This document shows, piece after piece, positions 44,403 to 53,600 of a DNA stretch of 64,000 nucleotides. The DNA comes from Haloarcula rubra (GTDB lineage: Archaea > Halobacteriota > Halobacteria > Halobacteriales > Haloarculaceae), in the NCBI RefSeq assembly GCF_019599465.1, contig NZ_RKLR01000005.1, forward strand, positions 62,001 through 126,000. Direction: 5' to 3'. Below the pieces are notes generated by a model, which saw nothing but the letters and a program-made list of their open reading frames with translations, did not search any database and was not told where the DNA came from. How positions within the stretch are numbered: position 1 is the stretch's first letter; the number at the start of each line of letters is the position of its first letter. The position numbers and the translations under genes were made by a program.

Positions 44403-44482
44403 ACAACGTTGTGTTAAGGTACCTAATCAGCCAACAACTACTGTGAAACGTGTGGTTCACCTTCCATAACTATTATGAAGGT
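44403..44482. promoter_or_regulatory. Palindrome cluster over the liv promoter
   Basis: Three inverted repeats lie in 80 bases: ACAACGTTGT (44403-44412, perfect), TTAAGGTACCTAA (44414-44426) and ACCTTCCATAA-CTA-TTATGAAGGT (44459-44482, one base missing in one arm). The last covers the TATA region, about 30 bases before the ABC substrate-binding-protein ATG. The last two share an AAGGT half-site. This is a good candidate for an operator that represses the operon. Confidence 0.55.
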
Positions 44483-44501
44483 TAAAGCGTACCGTGAGTG
44501 T

Positions 44502-45899
44502 ATGTCACAGGATGACAGTTCTGTTAGTCGTCGAAGGCTACTGAAAACCGCAGGTGCAGCGAGCACGATTGGCCTCGCTGGTCTGGCCGGGTGTTCCGGT
44601 GACGGGGGCGGCGGTGGCGACGGCGGCGATGGCGATGGCGGTGGCGACGGCGGCGGCGGTGACGGCGGCAGCGACTATCCCGCCCTCGGGAACTTCCCGG
44701 TGGAGGGAGACACCGTCACGTTCGGGTTCAACGTCCCCACCTCCGGTCCGTACTCCTCGGAGGGCCAGGACGAACTCCGGGCGTACAACCTCGCGAAGAA
44801 ACACCTCAACAACGGGGGTGGCTGGGTGGAGTCGTTCCCGGACCTCAGCGGCGACGGCGTCCTCGGCAAGACAGTCGAGTCCGTCGAGGGTGACACAGCG
44901 ACCGACGCCGACACGGCTCGCCAGTCCGCACAGCGGATGATCAACCGGGACGACGCGGTGATGATCTCCGGCGGCTCTTCGAGCGCCGTCGCCATCGCCG
45001 TCCAGGGCCTCTGTCAGGAGGAGAAGGTCATGTTCATGGCCTGCCTGACCCACTCCAACGACACTACCGGGAAAGACTGTGTCCGGTACGGGTTCCGGGA
45101 GATGTTCAACGCCTACATGACCGGACAGGCGCTAGCACCCGTCCTGGAGCGCGAGTACGGCTCGGACAACAAGTTCTACCAGCTGTACGCCGACTACAGC
45201 TGGGGACAGACCGTCCAGGAGTCGATGAACCAGTTCCTCACCGAGATCGGCTGGGAGCAGATCGACAGCGTGCCGACGCCACTGGGGACCAGCGACTTCT
45301 CGTCGTACCTCTCGGAGGCGGCAAACAGCGACGCCGACGTCCTCCTGCTCGACCACTACGGGCTCGACGGCGCGAACTCCGTCTCCCAAGCCGTCGACGC
45401 CGGGCTGGACGAGGACATGGAGATCGTCGTCCCGCTGTACAACCGCCCGATGGCACAGGCCGCCGGCGGCGCCATCGAGGGCGTGTTCGGCACCATCGCG
45501 TGGGACTCACAGATCGACAACGAGCCCTCGAACACCTTCACGCAGGCGTTCCAGGACGAGTACGACCGCGTCCCCTCGGGGCCGGCCCAACTCGCATACG
45601 CCCAGACGCTGCAGTACGCGGCGGCCGTCGAGCGGGCCGGGACGTTCTACCCGCCCGAGGTCATCCGGCAGCTCGAGGGCTACGAGTACAACAACATCGG
45701 GATGGGCGAGGAGCTGATGCGTGCCTGCGACCACCAGGCACAGCGGGCGATTCCGGTGGCACGTGGCCTCCCCGAGAGCGAACAGTCCAGCGGAAACTTC
45801 ATCGAGATAGTGGAGCTGACCGCGCGCGGCGACGTCGGCTACGGCTGTGACTCCGGTCCAGCCGCGGAGTGCGAGCTCGGCGAGTACGGAGACGAGTAG
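44502..45899 (+). CDS. livJ: Branched-chain-amino-acid-type ABC substrate-binding lipoprotein
   Basis: A 465-residue periplasmic-binding-type (Peripl_BP_6) protein. The Tat signal SRRRLLKTAG is at residues 9-18 and the lipobox LAGC sets the anchor Cys near residue 31. A Gly/Asp repeat linker (about 28 residues) leads to the two-lobe binding domain, beginning TVTFGFNVPTSGPYSSEGQ. The later half has DVLLLDHYGLDGANSVSQ. The ligand may be a branched-chain amino acid or another amide such as urea; the sequence alone cannot decide. ATG 44502 is used because the upstream start at 44475 lies inside the TATA region. Confidence 0.93.
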   Translation: MSQDDSSVSRRRLLKTAGAASTIGLAGLAGCSGDGGGGGDGGDGDGGGDGGGGDGGSDYPALGNFPVEGDTVTFGFNVPTSGPYSSEGQDELRAYNLAKKHLNNGGGWVESFPDLSGDGVLGKTVESVEGDTATDADTARQSAQRMINRDDAVMISGGSSSAVAIAVQGLCQEEKVMFMACLTHSNDTTGKDCVRYGFREMFNAYMTGQALAPVLEREYGSDNKFYQLYADYSWGQTVQESMNQFLTEIGWEQIDSVPTPLGTSDFSSYLSEAANSDADVLLLDHYGLDGANSVSQAVDAGLDEDMEIVVPLYNRPMAQAAGGAIEGVFGTIAWDSQIDNEPSNTFTQAFQDEYDRVPSGPAQLAYAQTLQYAAAVERAGTFYPPEVIRQLEGYEYNNIGMGEELMRACDHQAQRAIPVARGLPESEQSSGNFIEIVELTARGDVGYGCDSGPAAECELGEYGDE

Positions 45900-46016
45900 G
45901 GCCGCACCGTCGCAAATTCATCAGTATTTATTTCCATGAAGCGTGTTATGCCATACGATACCGATACGCATGTGTAAGACCGTACAATCGACAGACAGCT
46001 TCGGAGGGCGTCGACG

Positions 46017-46955
46017 GTGAGTCTCCTCTCACAGATACTGACGATCCTGCTCAACGGACTCCAGCAGGGGGCTATCTACGTCCTGCTCGCGGTGGGGCTC
46101 TCTATCATCCTGGGGACGCTGAAGTTCGTCAACTTCGCCCACGGTGCGTTGTACCTGCTGGGGGCGTACCTCGGGTTGTTCATCACGACCGAGGTACAGT
46201 TGACGAACGGGATGCTCCCGGAGTGGGGCATCACGACGTTCGGCCTCGGACTGGGCTTTCTCGCCGCACTCCTCATCGTTCCGCTCGTCACGTTCGTCGT
46301 CGGCATCGTGATGGAGCGGTTCGTGGCCAAACCGTTCTACGACAGGCCGGATACGGACCAGATACTGGTCACGTTCGGGCTGGCGGTCATCTTCCAGGAA
46401 GCGCTGCGGGCGCTCATCGGCGGCGACAGCCAGTCGCTCCCCCAACCCGCCTGGGCCTCGGGCCCCATCGCCCTGCCCATCATCGGGAACTTCCCGCGGT
46501 GGCGGCTCGGCGTCATCGTCATCACGGCGCTGCTGGTGCTGTTCGTCTACGCGCTCGTCGAGTACACCGACTTCGGCCTCATCGTCCGCGCGGGGACGAT
46601 GGACAGTGAGATGGTCCGGCTACTGGGTATCCGGCTCGACCGGCCCTACCTGGTGGTCTTCGGCATCGGCGCGGCGCTGGCGGGTATCGCCGGCGTCGTC
46701 GGCGGTCCGCTGGCGAACGTCAACCCCAACATCGGCACCGAACAGTTGGTGCCCGCGTTCCTGACCGTCGTCATCGGCGGCGTCGGGAAGATAGAGGGCG
46801 CCGTACTCGCGGGACTGTTGCTGGGGACGTTACAGGTGTTGCTCATCCAGACCGGCTTCGCCGCCTGGAACCGGGTCGGCATCTACGTCCTCGCGGCCGT
46901 CATCCTACTGGTCCGGCCCCAGGGACTGCTCGGCTCGGAGGTGGACGTCGAATGA
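46017..46955 (+). CDS. livH: Liv-type ABC permease LivH
   Basis: A 312-residue membrane permease with about eight helices. Typical LivH text includes GLQQGAIYVLLAVGLSIILG at the N-terminus and GTMDSEMVRLLGI, the cytoplasmic loop that contacts the ATPase. The GTG start at 46017 is supported by a Shine-Dalgarno GGAGGG about 11 bases upstream. A gap of 117 bp after livJ contains an AT-rich stretch (TATTTATTTCC near 45923) that may carry a second promoter. It overlaps livM by four bases. Confidence 0.93.
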   Translation: MSLLSQILTILLNGLQQGAIYVLLAVGLSIILGTLKFVNFAHGALYLLGAYLGLFITTEVQLTNGMLPEWGITTFGLGLGFLAALLIVPLVTFVVGIVMERFVAKPFYDRPDTDQILVTFGLAVIFQEALRALIGGDSQSLPQPAWASGPIALPIIGNFPRWRLGVIVITALLVLFVYALVEYTDFGLIVRAGTMDSEMVRLLGIRLDRPYLVVFGIGAALAGIAGVVGGPLANVNPNIGTEQLVPAFLTVVIGGVGKIEGAVLAGLLLGTLQVLLIQTGFAAWNRVGIYVLAAVILLVRPQGLLGSEVDVE

Positions 46956-48028
46956 GCGACGAACCGAGCGATGCGACGGCGGCCGCCGAGATATCCGAGG
47001 AGGCCGGTCTAGACGGCCGACTCGAGGCGATACAGGACAGCGAGCTCGCCGTCGTGGGCATCGCCGTCGTCGGCGTGCTCCTCTTCCCACTCGTGTTCAA
47101 CAACCTGCTGAACGGCTACACCCAGCTCGCGACGCTCGTGCTCGTCTGGGGCATCTTCGCGCTCGGGTTCGACATCCTGCTGGGGTACACCGGCCTGCTG
47201 TCGTTCGGGCACGCCCTCTTCTGGGGGGGCGCCGCGTACGCGGCCGGTATCTTCAGTGCCAGCGTCAGCGGCCAACCGGTGCTGGTCATCCTCTTCGGGA
47301 CGCTCATCGCGGTGCTGCTGGCCTGGATTATCGGCTTCCTCTCCCTGCGCCGAGGGGGTATCTACTTCGCCATCCTGACGCTGACGTTCGGCCAGATGGC
47401 GTTCTACCTCTCTTCGTCGCCGCTGGCGTTCCTCACCAACGGGGAGAACGGCTTCACCTCCGTCAGCATCGCCCCGCTGTTCGGGGTCCTCGACCTCCAC
47501 GGGTCGCTCGGTGGCCCGCTGGCGATGCTGCCGGGCAACACCCTCTACCTGTTCGTCGGCGCGGTCACCGTGCTGACCATCGCGCTGGCGAACCGCATCC
47601 TGAACTCCCCGTACGGCATCGTGTTCAAGGCCATCCGCGAGAACGAGTCCCGCGCGGAGTTCGTCGGACTCGACGTCTGGCGGTACAAGCTGATGGCGTT
47701 CATCATCTCCGCGCTGTTCGCCGGCATCTCCGGGAGCCTCTTCGCCATCGAGGGCAACTACGTCCCGCTGAGTTCGCTGTACTGGACCACCTCCGGCGAA
47801 GTCGTCATCATGACCGTCCTGGGCGGCGTCGGCTCGCTGTTCGGGCCGCTGTTCGGGGCCGCGGTGTACCTCTACATCGAGTTCATCGTCAGCGGGATGG
47901 ACGTCGTCGGCCCGTTCTGGCACCTCATCCTCGGGCTGGTGTTCGTCGTCGTCGTCGTGCTGTTCCCCGACGGCATCTGGGGCGGCGTCACAGCCATCCG
48001 CGACTACATCGGAGGTGAGCGCCGATGA
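46952..48028 (+). CDS. livM: Liv-type ABC permease LivM
   Basis: A 358-residue permease with an acidic N-terminal tail of about 35 residues before the first helix. It has about ten helices and the family text LLGYTGLLSFGHALFWGGAA and FKAIRENESRAEFVGL, the EAA-like contact to the ATPase. It overlaps livH at the start and livG at the end by four bases each, so the operon is translated as one unit. Confidence 0.93.
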   Translation: MSDEPSDATAAAEISEEAGLDGRLEAIQDSELAVVGIAVVGVLLFPLVFNNLLNGYTQLATLVLVWGIFALGFDILLGYTGLLSFGHALFWGGAAYAAGIFSASVSGQPVLVILFGTLIAVLLAWIIGFLSLRRGGIYFAILTLTFGQMAFYLSSSPLAFLTNGENGFTSVSIAPLFGVLDLHGSLGGPLAMLPGNTLYLFVGAVTVLTIALANRILNSPYGIVFKAIRENESRAEFVGLDVWRYKLMAFIISALFAGISGSLFAIEGNYVPLSSLYWTTSGEVVIMTVLGGVGSLFGPLFGAAVYLYIEFIVSGMDVVGPFWHLILGLVFVVVVVLFPDGIWGGVTAIRDYIGGERR

Positions 48029-48783
48029 CGGTCCTGCAGACGGACGGACTGACCAAGCGCTTCGGCGGCCTCACCGCCGTCGACGAAGTCGACATGAGCA
48101 TCGACAAGGGCGAGGGCGTGAGCCTCATCGGCCCCAACGGCGCGGGCAAGTCGACGTTCATCAACCTCGTCACCCGGCGGCTGGAACCCAGCGAGGGCGA
48201 CATTCAGTTCAACGAGCAGTCCATCCTCGGGCTGGACCCTCACGAGGTGGTCCAGCGGGGGATGAGCAAGTCCTTCCAGACGGCGTCCATCTTCCCGGAC
48301 CTCTCCGTCGAGGAGAACGCCATCATCGCCGCGCTCGCGGCCGAACACGGCTCGTTCCGGTTCAACTTCCTCCGGCACCGCAACGCGTACCCGGAGGTGA
48401 CGCGGGTGGCCGACGAGGTGCTCGAGTCCGTCGGCCTCTACGAGCAGCGCAACGCGACCGCGAAGAACTTAGACTACGGGAACAAACGCCGGCTGGAGAT
48501 AGGCATCGCGCTGGCGGCCGAACCGGACATGCTCCTGATGGACGAGCCGACCGCGGGGATGTCCCCCGAGGAGACCGAGTCGACGGTCGAACTCATCAAG
48601 GAGGTCAAGGAGGAACTCGACCTGACCTTCCTGCTCGTCGAGCACGACATGGAGATCGTCTTCGACATCTCCGATCGCATCGTCGTGTTGAACCGCGGGC
48701 AGGTCATCGCGCAGGGCACGCCGGCGGAGGTCCAGGACGACCCCGCCGTGCAGGACGCCTACCTAGGAGGTGCCGAGGAATGA
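48025..48783 (+). CDS. livG: Liv-type ABC ATP-binding protein LivG
   Basis: A 252-residue ATPase. Walker A is GPNGAGKST (near residues 36-44); the signature motif reads LDYGNKRRLEI in place of LSGGQ, as in many LivG proteins; Walker B is MLLMDEPTAG, with the switch His in LLVEHDM. All catalytic parts are present. It overlaps both livM and livF by four bases. Confidence 0.94.
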   Translation: MTVLQTDGLTKRFGGLTAVDEVDMSIDKGEGVSLIGPNGAGKSTFINLVTRRLEPSEGDIQFNEQSILGLDPHEVVQRGMSKSFQTASIFPDLSVEENAIIAALAAEHGSFRFNFLRHRNAYPEVTRVADEVLESVGLYEQRNATAKNLDYGNKRRLEIGIALAAEPDMLLMDEPTAGMSPEETESTVELIKEVKEELDLTFLLVEHDMEIVFDISDRIVVLNRGQVIAQGTPAEVQDDPAVQDAYLGGAEE

Positions 48784-49523
48784 CGCTCCTGGACGTCGAC
48801 GGCATCGACGGCTACTACGGCGAGAGCCACATCATCCAGGACGTCTCGATGACCGTCGACGAAGGGGAGATAACGGCGCTGCTGGGCCGTAACGGCGCCG
48901 GCAAGACGTCGACGCTCCGGTGTATCTCCGGGGCGACGCCCCCCGAGGTGCGGGACGGCACCATCCGGTTCGACGGGACGGACATCACGAACCAGCCCCC
49001 GGAAGACATCGCCGTCCGGGGCATCTCGCTGGTGCCCGAAGAGCGGCGGGTGTTCACCGACCTCACCGTCGCCGAGAACCTCCATCTCGCGGAGACGGTC
49101 CGGAACAAGTCCAACACCTGGAACCGGGGACTGGAGTTCAAAGACGAGGGCATGTCGACCGACGAGATATACGAGTTCTTCCCCCGTCTCGACGAGCGCC
49201 GCGAGCAGAAGGCCGGCACGCTGTCGGGCGGCGAGCAACAGATGCTCGCCATCGCCCGGGCGCTCCACCAGAGCACGGACCTCCTGATGCTGGACGAGCC
49301 CTACGAGGGGCTGGCGCCACAGATCATCGAAGCCGTCGAGAACGCCATCGAGCGAATCAGCGAGAACGGAACGACCGTCCTCCTGGTCGAGCAGAACGCC
49401 GTCGCGGCGATGAAGATAGCCGACCGGTGTTACGTGCTCGACCGCGGGGAAGTAGTCTTCGAGGGCGCCGCCGACGAGCTACGGGCCAACGACGAGATTC
49501 GCGACCGGTACCTGGGGGTCTGA
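48780..49523 (+). CDS. livF: Liv-type ABC ATP-binding protein LivF
   Basis: A 247-residue ATPase. Walker A is GRNGAGKTS, the signature is LSGGEQQMLAIARAL, Walker B is LLMLDEPYEGL. The ATG at 48780 is used because it overlaps the livG stop by four bases. It is the last classical gene of the importer; a thioredoxin-like gene follows after one base. Confidence 0.94.
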   Translation: MTLLDVDGIDGYYGESHIIQDVSMTVDEGEITALLGRNGAGKTSTLRCISGATPPEVRDGTIRFDGTDITNQPPEDIAVRGISLVPEERRVFTDLTVAENLHLAETVRNKSNTWNRGLEFKDEGMSTDEIYEFFPRLDERREQKAGTLSGGEQQMLAIARALHQSTDLLMLDEPYEGLAPQIIEAVENAIERISENGTTVLLVEQNAVAAMKIADRCYVLDRGEVVFEGAADELRANDEIRDRYLGV

Positions 49524-49524
49524 G

Positions 49525-50199
49525 ATGGCGGTCGAACACTCACCCGAGGAGATGCTCGAGACGCTCGTCGAGGAGGACGTCGTCACCGTCGACCCCGAGA
49601 CCGACCTCGTCAGCACGACCGACGAGTTCGAGTCCCACCGGTCGGTGTACTACGACACCTACCTGACGATGCCCGACGCGGAGTTCCACGAGTCCGTCGC
49701 CGACGTGTTCGGACTCCCCTCCGCGGAGGCGGCCGCCGAGCGGGTCGCGGAGCTAGAGGTCAGCCGGGAGGAGTTCGCGACGTTCCTCACGCTGCGGTCC
49801 CGGCTGGAGGGGTACGACCAGTCGGAACTGACCGTGATGGCCCAGCTGGCCACCGAGGCCGGCCCGTCGACGCCGGTCCCCGACGGCGTCGAACACCTCG
49901 ACGACGACACGTGGGCCGAGTTCGTCGACCGGGACCGGGCCATCGTCACCGTCTGGAAGATGTTCTGTGACCCCTGTGAGGCGATGAAAGACGAACTCGA
50001 CGACGTGCTGGCGACCTTCGACGGTATCCCGGTCGGCGGCGTCGACGGCGAGCAGTGTCCCGAGTTCTGCCGGTCGGTCGGCGTCAACGCCGCGCCCGGA
50101 TTCGTCTTCTTCGAAGACGGCGAACCGATAGAAATCGTCACCGGCCGGACCGACCCCGACGCACTGGCGGCGCGCGCCGACGAAGTGTACGGTCGCTGA
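49525..50199 (+). CDS. Thioredoxin-fold protein attached to the liv operon
   Basis: A 224-residue cytoplasmic protein. The first 115 residues are helical, acidic and unlike a known domain. Residues 125-224 are a thioredoxin fold with the redox motif CDPC in MFCDPCEAMKDEL, a cis-proline equivalent in NAAPGFVFFEDGE and a second Cys pair CPEFC nearby. It begins one base after livF, so it is surely co-transcribed. There is no signal peptide, so it would not act on the binding protein directly outside; reducing the importer or a sensor is possible. Confidence 0.85.
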   Translation: MAVEHSPEEMLETLVEEDVVTVDPETDLVSTTDEFESHRSVYYDTYLTMPDAEFHESVADVFGLPSAEAAAERVAELEVSREEFATFLTLRSRLEGYDQSELTVMAQLATEAGPSTPVPDGVEHLDDDTWAEFVDRDRAIVTVWKMFCDPCEAMKDELDDVLATFDGIPVGGVDGEQCPEFCRSVGVNAAPGFVFFEDGEPIEIVTGRTDPDALAARADEVYGR

Positions 50200-50228
50200 C
50201 GCGGCCGGCGGCGACGCACTGGGCCGGT

Positions 50229-50630
50229 TCAGTCCTCTTCTTCGCCGCTACACACGAGCACCGGTCGGTTGGTGCCGAGGATGACGCTCTGTGTGACGCT
50301 GCCGAACAGCACCTTCCCGGTCGGCGTCCGTTTGCGCCCGGCGACGACGATGAGGTCGGCGTCCCGTTCGTCCGCTATCTCGAGGATGGCCGCCGCCGGG
50401 TCACCGCTGGATTCGGAGAGCGAGACGGTGACGCCGGCCTCCTCTAGGATGTTCTTCGCGCGGCGCACCGAGGACACCTGTTCGACCGACGCCCCCTCCG
50501 GATTGTCCTGAAAGTCGTGCAGGAGCGTCACGTGGACCTCGTCGTGGTCCATCGGCATCCCGGTAATCTCTCTGGCCTGGGCCCGTGCGCGTGCCTCGCT
50601 CGTGTCGATGCCGGCAACTATCTCGTACAT
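50229..50630 (-). CDS. Universal stress protein UspA family
   Basis: A 133-residue single-domain Usp. It starts YEIVAGIDTSEARARAQA and has the ATP-binding motif GxxGxxxxxxxxxGS seen as GRKRTPTGKVLFGSVTQ, with the C-terminal strand NRPVLVCSG. Members bind ATP and affect stress survival. No partner gene adjoins it; it lies between the liv operon and ffh, converging with the former. Confidence 0.92.
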   Translation of the reverse strand: MYEIVAGIDTSEARARAQAREITGMPMDHDEVHVTLLHDFQDNPEGASVEQVSSVRRAKNILEEAGVTVSLSESSGDPAAAILEIADERDADLIVVAGRKRTPTGKVLFGSVTQSVILGTNRPVLVCSGEEED

Positions 50631-50727
50631 ACGTGATAGTTTGCGCGCCCATCACCTTACTTTACTGGTCAGAATCGGCCGAACGACCCAGCCTGCGCCC
50701 TGCCAGCGTCGGGTCGACGGGCCAGTC

Positions 50728-52128
50728 TCAGAACGGACCGGGACCGCCGCCGCCCATACCGCCCATGCCGCCACCGCCGCCACCGCCCTGTTGCATCTGT
50801 TTCATCATCCGCTCCATGTCGCCGTCGCCCATCCCCTGGAACTGCTTGAGCATCTGCTCCATCTGCTTGTGTTGCTGGAGCAGTTCACGGATGCGCTCCT
50901 CGGGCTTGCCGGACCCGCGAGCGATGCGCTCGGTGCGGGACTGGCCGACGACGCGGGGGTTCTCCAGTTCCTCCTCGGTCATCGACTCCATGATGACCTC
51001 GAAGTCACGCATCCGTTCCTGGGTGACGTCCATGGCGTTGTCGGGCAACTGGTCCATCAGTCCCCCACCGAGGCCCGGAATCATGTCCATCACCTGGTCG
51101 AGCGGCCCCATGTTGTTCATCGTCTCCATCTGCTTGCGCATGTCCTTGAGGGTGAACTGGCCCTCCAGCATGTCCTCGGGGTCCCAGTCTTCCTCGTCCT
51201 CGCCCGTCTCCTCCATCGCCCGCTCGACGCGTTCGGTCAGTTGCTTCAGGTCGCCCATCCCGAGCAGTCGGGAGATGAAGCCCGAGGGCTCGAAGCGCTC
51301 GATGTCCTTGACCGTCTCACCGGACCCGAGGAAGGCGATGGTCGAGTCCGTCTCGTCGACGGCCGCGAGTGCGCCCCCACCTTTCGCCGTCCCGTCGAGT
51401 TTCGTGATGACGACGCCGTCGATACCGATGGCCTCCTGGAAGTCCGCGGCCTGACTCTTCGCGCTCTGGCCCATCGCCGCGTCCAGCACGAGGAGGTTCC
51501 GGTCCGGGTTCACCTCGGCCTCGATGCGCTCTATCTGCTCGATGAGTTCCTCGTTCAGGCCGTCACGACCGGCCGTGTCGACGATGCGGACGTCGGCGTC
51601 CTGGGTCGCGCCGAGGCCCTCGCGGGCTATCTTCACCGGGTCGTCCTCGTCGGGGTCGCCGTAGAACTCCACCTCGGCCCGGTCGGCCATCTCTTTGGCC
51701 TGGTCGTACGCGCCGGGGCGGTCGGTGTCGGTCTGGATGATAGCCGGTCGAAGCCCCTTCGTCGAGAACCACCACGCCATCTTCGCCGCCGTCGTGGTCT
51801 TCCCCGACCCGTAGAGGCCGGCGAGCATGATGGTCTGCTCCTCCAGCGGGATGTCCGTCGACTCCCCCACGAGGTCGACCAGTTCCTCGTAGACGATGCG
51901 GAGCACCCAGTCACGCGGCGTGGTGCCCGCGGGCGGTTCCTCGTCGAGTGCGCGCGACTTGATGTTCTGTGAGAGTTCCTGCACCAGCGAGACGTCGACG
52001 TCGGCCTGCAACAGCGACCGCTGTATCTCTTTGACGACGTCCTCGATGTCCTCCTCGGAGATGCGAGATTTGCCCCGGAGGTCGTCGAGAGTCCCCCGCA
52101 GGGAACTCCCCAGATCGTCGAGTACCAT
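50728..52128 (-). CDS. ffh: Signal recognition particle protein SRP54
   Basis: A 466-residue GTPase that binds 7S RNA and signal sequences at the ribosome. The N domain is residues 1-95; the G domain has G1 [13 protein letters not shown] near 105-117, DTAGRDG, and [10 protein letters not shown]; the methionine-rich M domain spans about 300-435. A Gly/Met-rich tail (after residue 440) ends the protein. It partners with FtsY, encoded 8 kb away in the same window. A TATA-like CTTTACCC lies about 30 bases upstream. Confidence 0.97.
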   Translation of the reverse strand: MVLDDLGSSLRGTLDDLRGKSRISEEDIEDVVKEIQRSLLQADVDVSLVQELSQNIKSRALDEEPPAGTTPRDWVLRIVYEELVDLVGESTDIPLEEQTIMLAGLYGSGKTTTAAKMAWWFSTKGLRPAIIQTDTDRPGAYDQAKEMADRAEVEFYGDPDEDDPVKIAREGLGATQDADVRIVDTAGRDGLNEELIEQIERIEAEVNPDRNLLVLDAAMGQSAKSQAADFQEAIGIDGVVITKLDGTAKGGGALAAVDETDSTIAFLGSGETVKDIERFEPSGFISRLLGMGDLKQLTERVERAMEETGEDEEDWDPEDMLEGQFTLKDMRKQMETMNNMGPLDQVMDMIPGLGGGLMDQLPDNAMDVTQERMRDFEVIMESMTEEELENPRVVGQSRTERIARGSGKPEERIRELLQQHKQMEQMLKQFQGMGDGDMERMMKQMQQGGGGGGGMGGMGGGGPGPF

Positions 52129-52234
52129 TGTTGGCCCGAGGTACGCGACCGCACGGGTAAAGGCTTGTTGTCACCGGGAGTCGGGGCCACGGCGGGGACG
52201 AAAGGGACAAGAGGACCAACCGGCTGGAACCGGT

Positions 52235-53143
52235 ATGGCCGTCCTCGGACAGCTAGCGTACATGCTCGCCTTCCTCGCGGCCGGCGTCGGCTTGCGTCGC
52301 GTCGGCGTCCTGAACGAGGAGCGGACGGGCCTGCTGACCGGGGTCGCGTTCTACGTCGCCCTCCCGGCGCTCGTGTTCGCCTCGACGTACGACCGACCGC
52401 TGGGCGAACTCGTCTCGCCGGCCCTGCTGGGCGGGTTCTGGCTCGTGCTCGCGCTGACGCTGGCCGTCGGCTGGGTCGTCCACCGCGACCACGACAGCGA
52501 CGCCCGGCGGAGCGTCGCCATGGTGCAGTCCTACCACGGGAACATGGGCTTTCTCGGCCTCCCGCTGGTGGCCGCGACGCTCGGTGGCGAGGCCGCCGCC
52601 GTCGCCAGCGTCGTCCTCGGCGTCGGGGCGCTGACCCACGTCCCCATCACCGTCTTCCTGCTCGTCCGGTTCAACGACAGCGAGGCCTCGCTCGCGGGGG
52701 AGCTCCGAGAACTGCTGACCAACCCGGTGCTGGTCGCCCTCGCCGCCGGCATCCTCGCCTCGCTGGCCGGCGTCGGCGTCCCGGCAACGGCCCTCGCGGG
52801 ACTGGAGGCCGTCTCGACGCTCGCACTCCCGCTAGCGCTCGTCTGCGTCGGCGGCACGCTCGACACCGACCTCTCGCTGTCGTCGCTGGACGAGAGCGTC
52901 GGCGTCGTCGCGATGAAAGTGGTCTGGATGCCCGTCCTCGCGTGGGCGGTGTTCTCGGCGCTGGGGCTAGAGTCGACGGCGCTGGCCGCGGCCGTCGTGA
53001 TGCTCGGCGTCCCGACGGCCGTCTCGACGTACGTCTACACGAGCGAACTCGGCGGCGACGAAGCGTTCGCGTCGCTGAACGTCTTCACGACGACGCTCGC
53101 CTCCCTCGGGACGCTGTCGGTGCTGGTCTGGCTGTTCGGCTGA
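52235..53143 (+). CDS. AEC-family (auxin efflux carrier-like) transporter
   Basis: A 302-residue membrane protein with ten helices. It has the family features YMLAFLAAGVGLRRVGVLNE near the start, HGNMGFLGLPLV in helix 4 and LPLALVCVGGTLDTDL near residue 205. Bacterial and archaeal AEC proteins export or import malate and other small carboxylates; the substrate here is unknown. ATG 52235 is chosen because the upstream frame runs antisense to ffh. Confidence 0.86.
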   Translation: MAVLGQLAYMLAFLAAGVGLRRVGVLNEERTGLLTGVAFYVALPALVFASTYDRPLGELVSPALLGGFWLVLALTLAVGWVVHRDHDSDARRSVAMVQSYHGNMGFLGLPLVAATLGGEAAAVASVVLGVGALTHVPITVFLLVRFNDSEASLAGELRELLTNPVLVALAAGILASLAGVGVPATALAGLEAVSTLALPLALVCVGGTLDTDLSLSSLDESVGVVAMKVVWMPVLAWAVFSALGLESTALAAAVVMLGVPTAVSTYVYTSELGGDEAFASLNVFTTTLASLGTLSVLVWLFG

Positions 53144-53180
53144 CCACATCCTTTTGCCCGCCGGGGCCGCCACGTCGGCT

Positions 53181-53555
53181 ATGGGCTACCACCACCTCGA
53201 TCCCGACGACCTCCCGGCGACCGAGGACTACCCCTGTGACCGGCGAGGCATCTCGGACGCCGCCGAACTCCACACGCTCCACGCCGGCACCTACGAGATG
53301 GCGCCCGGCGAGCAGTTGCCCCGGACGTACCACTACCACAAGCAGCGCGAGGAACTGTTCTACGTCGTCTCCGGGACGCTCCACGTCGAGACACCCGAGG
53401 GGGAGTTCGTCGTCCCCGCCGACGAGGTGTTCGTCGCCGAACCCGAGAGTCCCCACCGCGCGTTCAATCCCGCGGACGCCGACGGCCCGACGAAAGTGCT
53501 GGGCGTCGGTGCGCCGAAGACGGACATCGCGCTGCCGTACGACCCCGACGGCTGA
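53181..53555 (+). CDS. Cupin-domain protein
   Basis: A 124-residue single-domain cupin. The metal-binding motif 1 is YHYHKQREELFYVVSGTLHV, with two His and a Glu, and motif 2 is ESPHRAFN. Such proteins bind sugars or act as isomerases. ATG 53181 has TATA-like ATCCTTTTGC about 30 bases upstream; an earlier in-frame start lies inside that element. No partner is adjacent in operon distance, though kdgA starts 45 bp later. Confidence 0.86.
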   Translation: MGYHHLDPDDLPATEDYPCDRRGISDAAELHTLHAGTYEMAPGEQLPRTYHYHKQREELFYVVSGTLHVETPEGEFVVPADEVFVAEPESPHRAFNPADADGPTKVLGVGAPKTDIALPYDPDG

Positions 53556-53600
53556 GGCCTTTCACCTACGTTTTTGCCCCCTGCCCGCACACGCTCTCTC

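Noticed and set aside
44590-44680. GGC/GAC repeat stretch in the ABC binding-protein gene as a DNA repeat element
   Set aside because: It encodes the Gly/Asp linker that normally follows the lipobox in haloarchaeal lipoproteins and stays in frame.
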